Shown one piece after another: positions 5,524 to 6,844 of a stretch of 6,844 nucleotides of DNA. This DNA comes from Opitutia bacterium (GTDB lineage: Bacteria > Verrucomicrobiota > Verrucomicrobiae > Opitutales > UBA953), in assembly GCA_947488485.1 (NCBI GenBank), contig CANKZO010000118.1, forward strand, positions 1 to 6,844, written 5' to 3'. A program made the position numbers and the translations under genes. The stretch's first letter is position 1; each line of letters starts with the position of its first letter. Below the pieces are notes generated by a model. The model had not been told where the DNA came from and made no database searches. It was given only the letters and a program-made list of their open reading frames with translations.

Positions 5524-5933
5524 GGCTGCGGCTGCTTGCCGTGGACGGCGCGCACCGTGATGCCGATGCCACCGCGGACGCCGAAGGCGCCGGTGACTTC
5601 GCACCAGATCGGGTCGATCGCGGCGACGAGGTCGTCGAGGATCTTGTTGGTCAGGTGTTCATGGAACATGCCCTGCTGGCGGTAGCTCCAGTAGTAAAGC
5701 TTGAGGGACTTCGACTCCACGATGCGCGGACCCGGCACGTAGCGGATCGTGATCTTGGCGAAGTCGGGCTGGCCGGTCGCCGGACACAGGCAGGTGAACT
5801 CATCCGTCGTCAGTTCGACGGTGTAGTTCCGGCCCGCGTTGCGGTTCGGGAAGGTCTCCAGCGTCTGCTGGGGCTTGTTCTGGGTGTTCCCGAGGTGGGA
5901 GAGTCCGGTGAGGTCCTGAGGCTGAGTGGCCAT
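5520..5933 (-). CDS. queF: NADPH-dependent 7-cyano-7-deazaguanine reductase (QueF, short type)
   Basis: A 137-residue protein of the T-fold superfamily. QueF reduces the nitrile preQ0 to preQ1 with NADPH in queuosine biosynthesis (tRNA wobble modification), in the cytoplasm. Diagnostic residues: catalytic Cys50 in FTCLCPATGQPDF, Asp57 of the same motif, the QueF motif ESKSLKLYYW (73-82) and FHEHLTN (90-96). B. subtilis QueF is 165 aa, so the C-terminus here is short but the catalytic core is complete. ATG 5933 is preferred over TTG 5945 because it gives a normal MATQPQ start. There is no strong Shine-Dalgarno sequence. It heads the minus-strand string, and its stop overlaps the xerC start by 4 nt. 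No queC, queD or queE is visible. Confidence 0.96.
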   Translation of the reverse strand: MATQPQDLTGLSHLGNTQNKPQQTLETFPNRNAGRNYTVELTTDEFTCLCPATGQPDFAKITIRYVPGPRIVESKSLKLYYWSYRQQGMFHEHLTNKILDDLVAAIDPIWCEVTGAFGVRGGIGITVRAVHGKQPQP

Positions 5934-6035
5934 ACGGACAGGCAACCTATCCCGACGAAAGAGACAAGCGTCGAACGGCGAAAGGCCCTATCTGCCCCAA
6001 ACTGCTTGCCACATCCCGCTCCTGCGGTTGCCTCG
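5934..6035. promoter_or_regulatory. Divergent intergenic region of queF and dxr
   Basis: About 100 nt must carry promoters for both queF (minus) and dxr (plus). A TTGCCA box with flanks identical to the one before the 73-aa gene (CTTGCCAC, 6005-6012) is a candidate -35 for dxr, but no good -10 follows at 16-18 nt. For queF, TAGGTT is a weak -10 candidate about 12 nt upstream of the ATG. There is no preQ1 riboswitch-like arrangement that I can recognise. Only the divergent layout is well supported. Confidence 0.3.
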
Positions 6036-6844
6036 ATGCACCCACGCCGCATGCACGTCCGGGCCATCGCCATCCTCGGAGCCACCGGCTCCATCGGCAC
6101 GACCACCCTGAGCGTCGTCCGGGCCCACCCGTCCCGCTTGCGCATCGCCGGACTGGCCGCCCATTCGCGTTGGCGCGAACTCGTCGGCCCGGCCAAGGAA
6201 TTCGGCGTCGCCGTAGTGGCCCTCGCCGATCCGGCCGCCGCGGCCGAAGCCCGTGCGTCGGGAGCCTTCCCCGCCGGCACCCGAATCTTGGAAGGAACCG
6301 CCGGCCTGACCGAAGTCGCCTGCCTCCCCGAAGTCTCGATGGTCGTCTCGGCCGTCGTCGGTACCGCCGGCCTGGCGCCGACGCTCGCGGCGCTCAAGGC
6401 GAAGAAGGATGTCGCCCTCGCGAGCAAGGAACTCCTCGTGCTCGCCGGCAAGTTCGTCACGGAAGCCGCCCGCGTCTCCGGCGCGCGCCTGCTGCCGGTC
6501 GACAGCGAGCACAATGCGATCCACCAGCTCCTGCGCGACAAACCCAAGGCCGACATCGCGCGTCTCGTGCTCACGGCCTCGGGCGGCGCTTTCCGCGACA
6601 CGCCCCTCGCCGACCTCCGGCACGTCACGCTCGACCAGGCCCTCAAGCATCCCAATTGGAGCATGGGCCCGAAGGTCACCATCGATTCCGCGACGATGGC
6701 GAACAAAGGCCTCGAGGTGATCGAAGCGCGCTGGCTCTTCGACGTCCCCGCCGACCGCATCGACGTCGTCGTGCACCCGCAGAGCATCATCCACTCCTTG
6801 GTCACGCTCGCCGACGGCAGCCTCCAGGCGTTGCTCTCGCCGCC
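6036..6844 (+). CDS. dxr: 1-deoxy-D-xylulose 5-phosphate reductoisomerase (3' truncated by window edge)
   Basis: The first 269 residues of a protein normally near 390-400 aa; the frame is open to the right edge. DXR converts DXP to MEP with NADPH and a divalent metal, the first committed step of the MEP pathway. Motifs: Rossmann loop GATGSIG (15-21), VVSAVVGTAGL (103-113), ASKELLV (129-135), metal-binding VDSEHNA (Asp156, Glu158), TASGGAFRD (180-188), HPNWSMG (205-211) and SATMANKGLE (218-227), whose Glu227 is the third metal ligand, then HPQSIIHSLV. Two in-frame ATG codons, 6036 and 6051, are possible starts. Neither has a Shine-Dalgarno sequence. The second gives an N-terminus (MHVRAIAILG) closer to the usual length, so the start is uncertain by five residues. 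The identity is certain. Confidence 0.97.
   Translation, partial: MHPRRMHVRAIAILGATGSIGTTTLSVVRAHPSRLRIAGLAAHSRWRELVGPAKEFGVAVVALADPAAAAEARASGAFPAGTRILEGTAGLTEVACLPEVSMVVSAVVGTAGLAPTLAALKAKKDVALASKELLVLAGKFVTEAARVSGARLLPVDSEHNAIHQLLRDKPKADIARLVLTASGGAFRDTPLADLRHVTLDQALKHPNWSMGPKVTIDSATMANKGLEVIEARWLFDVPADRIDVVVHPQSIIHSLVTLADGSLQALLSP

Noticed and set aside
5524..5604. 27-residue upstream extension of xerC
   Set aside because: This part is an Arg/His-rich shadow of queF. GTG 5523 overlaps the queF stop and gives a normal Xer length.
5810..6805. 331-aa minus-strand frame (and a 268-aa one at 5988-6794) opposite dxr
   Set aside because: dxr on the other strand is unmistakable. These frames are Ser/Arg/Ala-rich or Gly/Arg/Asp-rich shadows and also run into queF.

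Overview
The window is a GC-rich, densely packed stretch of bacterial chromosome carrying housekeeping genes. I see no insertion sequence, prophage, CRISPR array, tRNA or rRNA. The likely source is a Verrucomicrobiota member, perhaps Opitutae. This is inferred from high GC, poor Shine-Dalgarno use, a single-cysteine L33 with a verrucomicrobial-looking insert, a tiny bS22/mS38-like protein and an Mrp ATPase lacking the CxxC pair. It is not proven by any marker gene here.

Layout, left to right. (1) Positions 3-524, plus strand: the C-terminal part of an unrecognised single-pass membrane protein. It converges, with a 6-nt gap, on (2) a secreted TolB-like beta-propeller protein on the minus strand (1715-531). 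(3) Divergent from it on the plus strand is mrp (1779-2864), an Fe-S cluster carrier ATPase, followed by a 73-residue conserved-looking small protein (2926-3147). (4) A strong hairpin (3171-3209) separates that gene from rpmG (ribosomal protein L33), which runs on the minus strand. (5) Also on the minus strand is a compact gene string, queF, xerC, ispE and a 32-residue basic bS22/mS38-like ribosomal protein gene. It ends at a hairpin plus T-run terminator (3489-3456). (6) Divergent from queF, dxr starts on the plus strand and runs off the right edge.

The minus-strand string mixes pathways: queuosine precursor reduction (QueF), chromosome dimer resolution (Xer recombinase), isoprenoid synthesis (IspE) and the ribosome. 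dxr and ispE are steps 2 and 4 of the same MEP isoprenoid pathway and lie about 1.5 kb apart, divergently, with queF and xerC between them. queF and xerC overlap by 4 nt (GTGA), which suggests translational coupling.

The most useful points for a reader are two short genes that are easily missed or mis-started (the 32-aa bS22/mS38-like gene and rpmG), the cysteine-free Mrp, and the near-absence of Shine-Dalgarno sequences. For two genes, possible promoter boxes sit so close to the start codon that the transcripts could be leaderless. I found no convincing evidence of a new multi-gene system.
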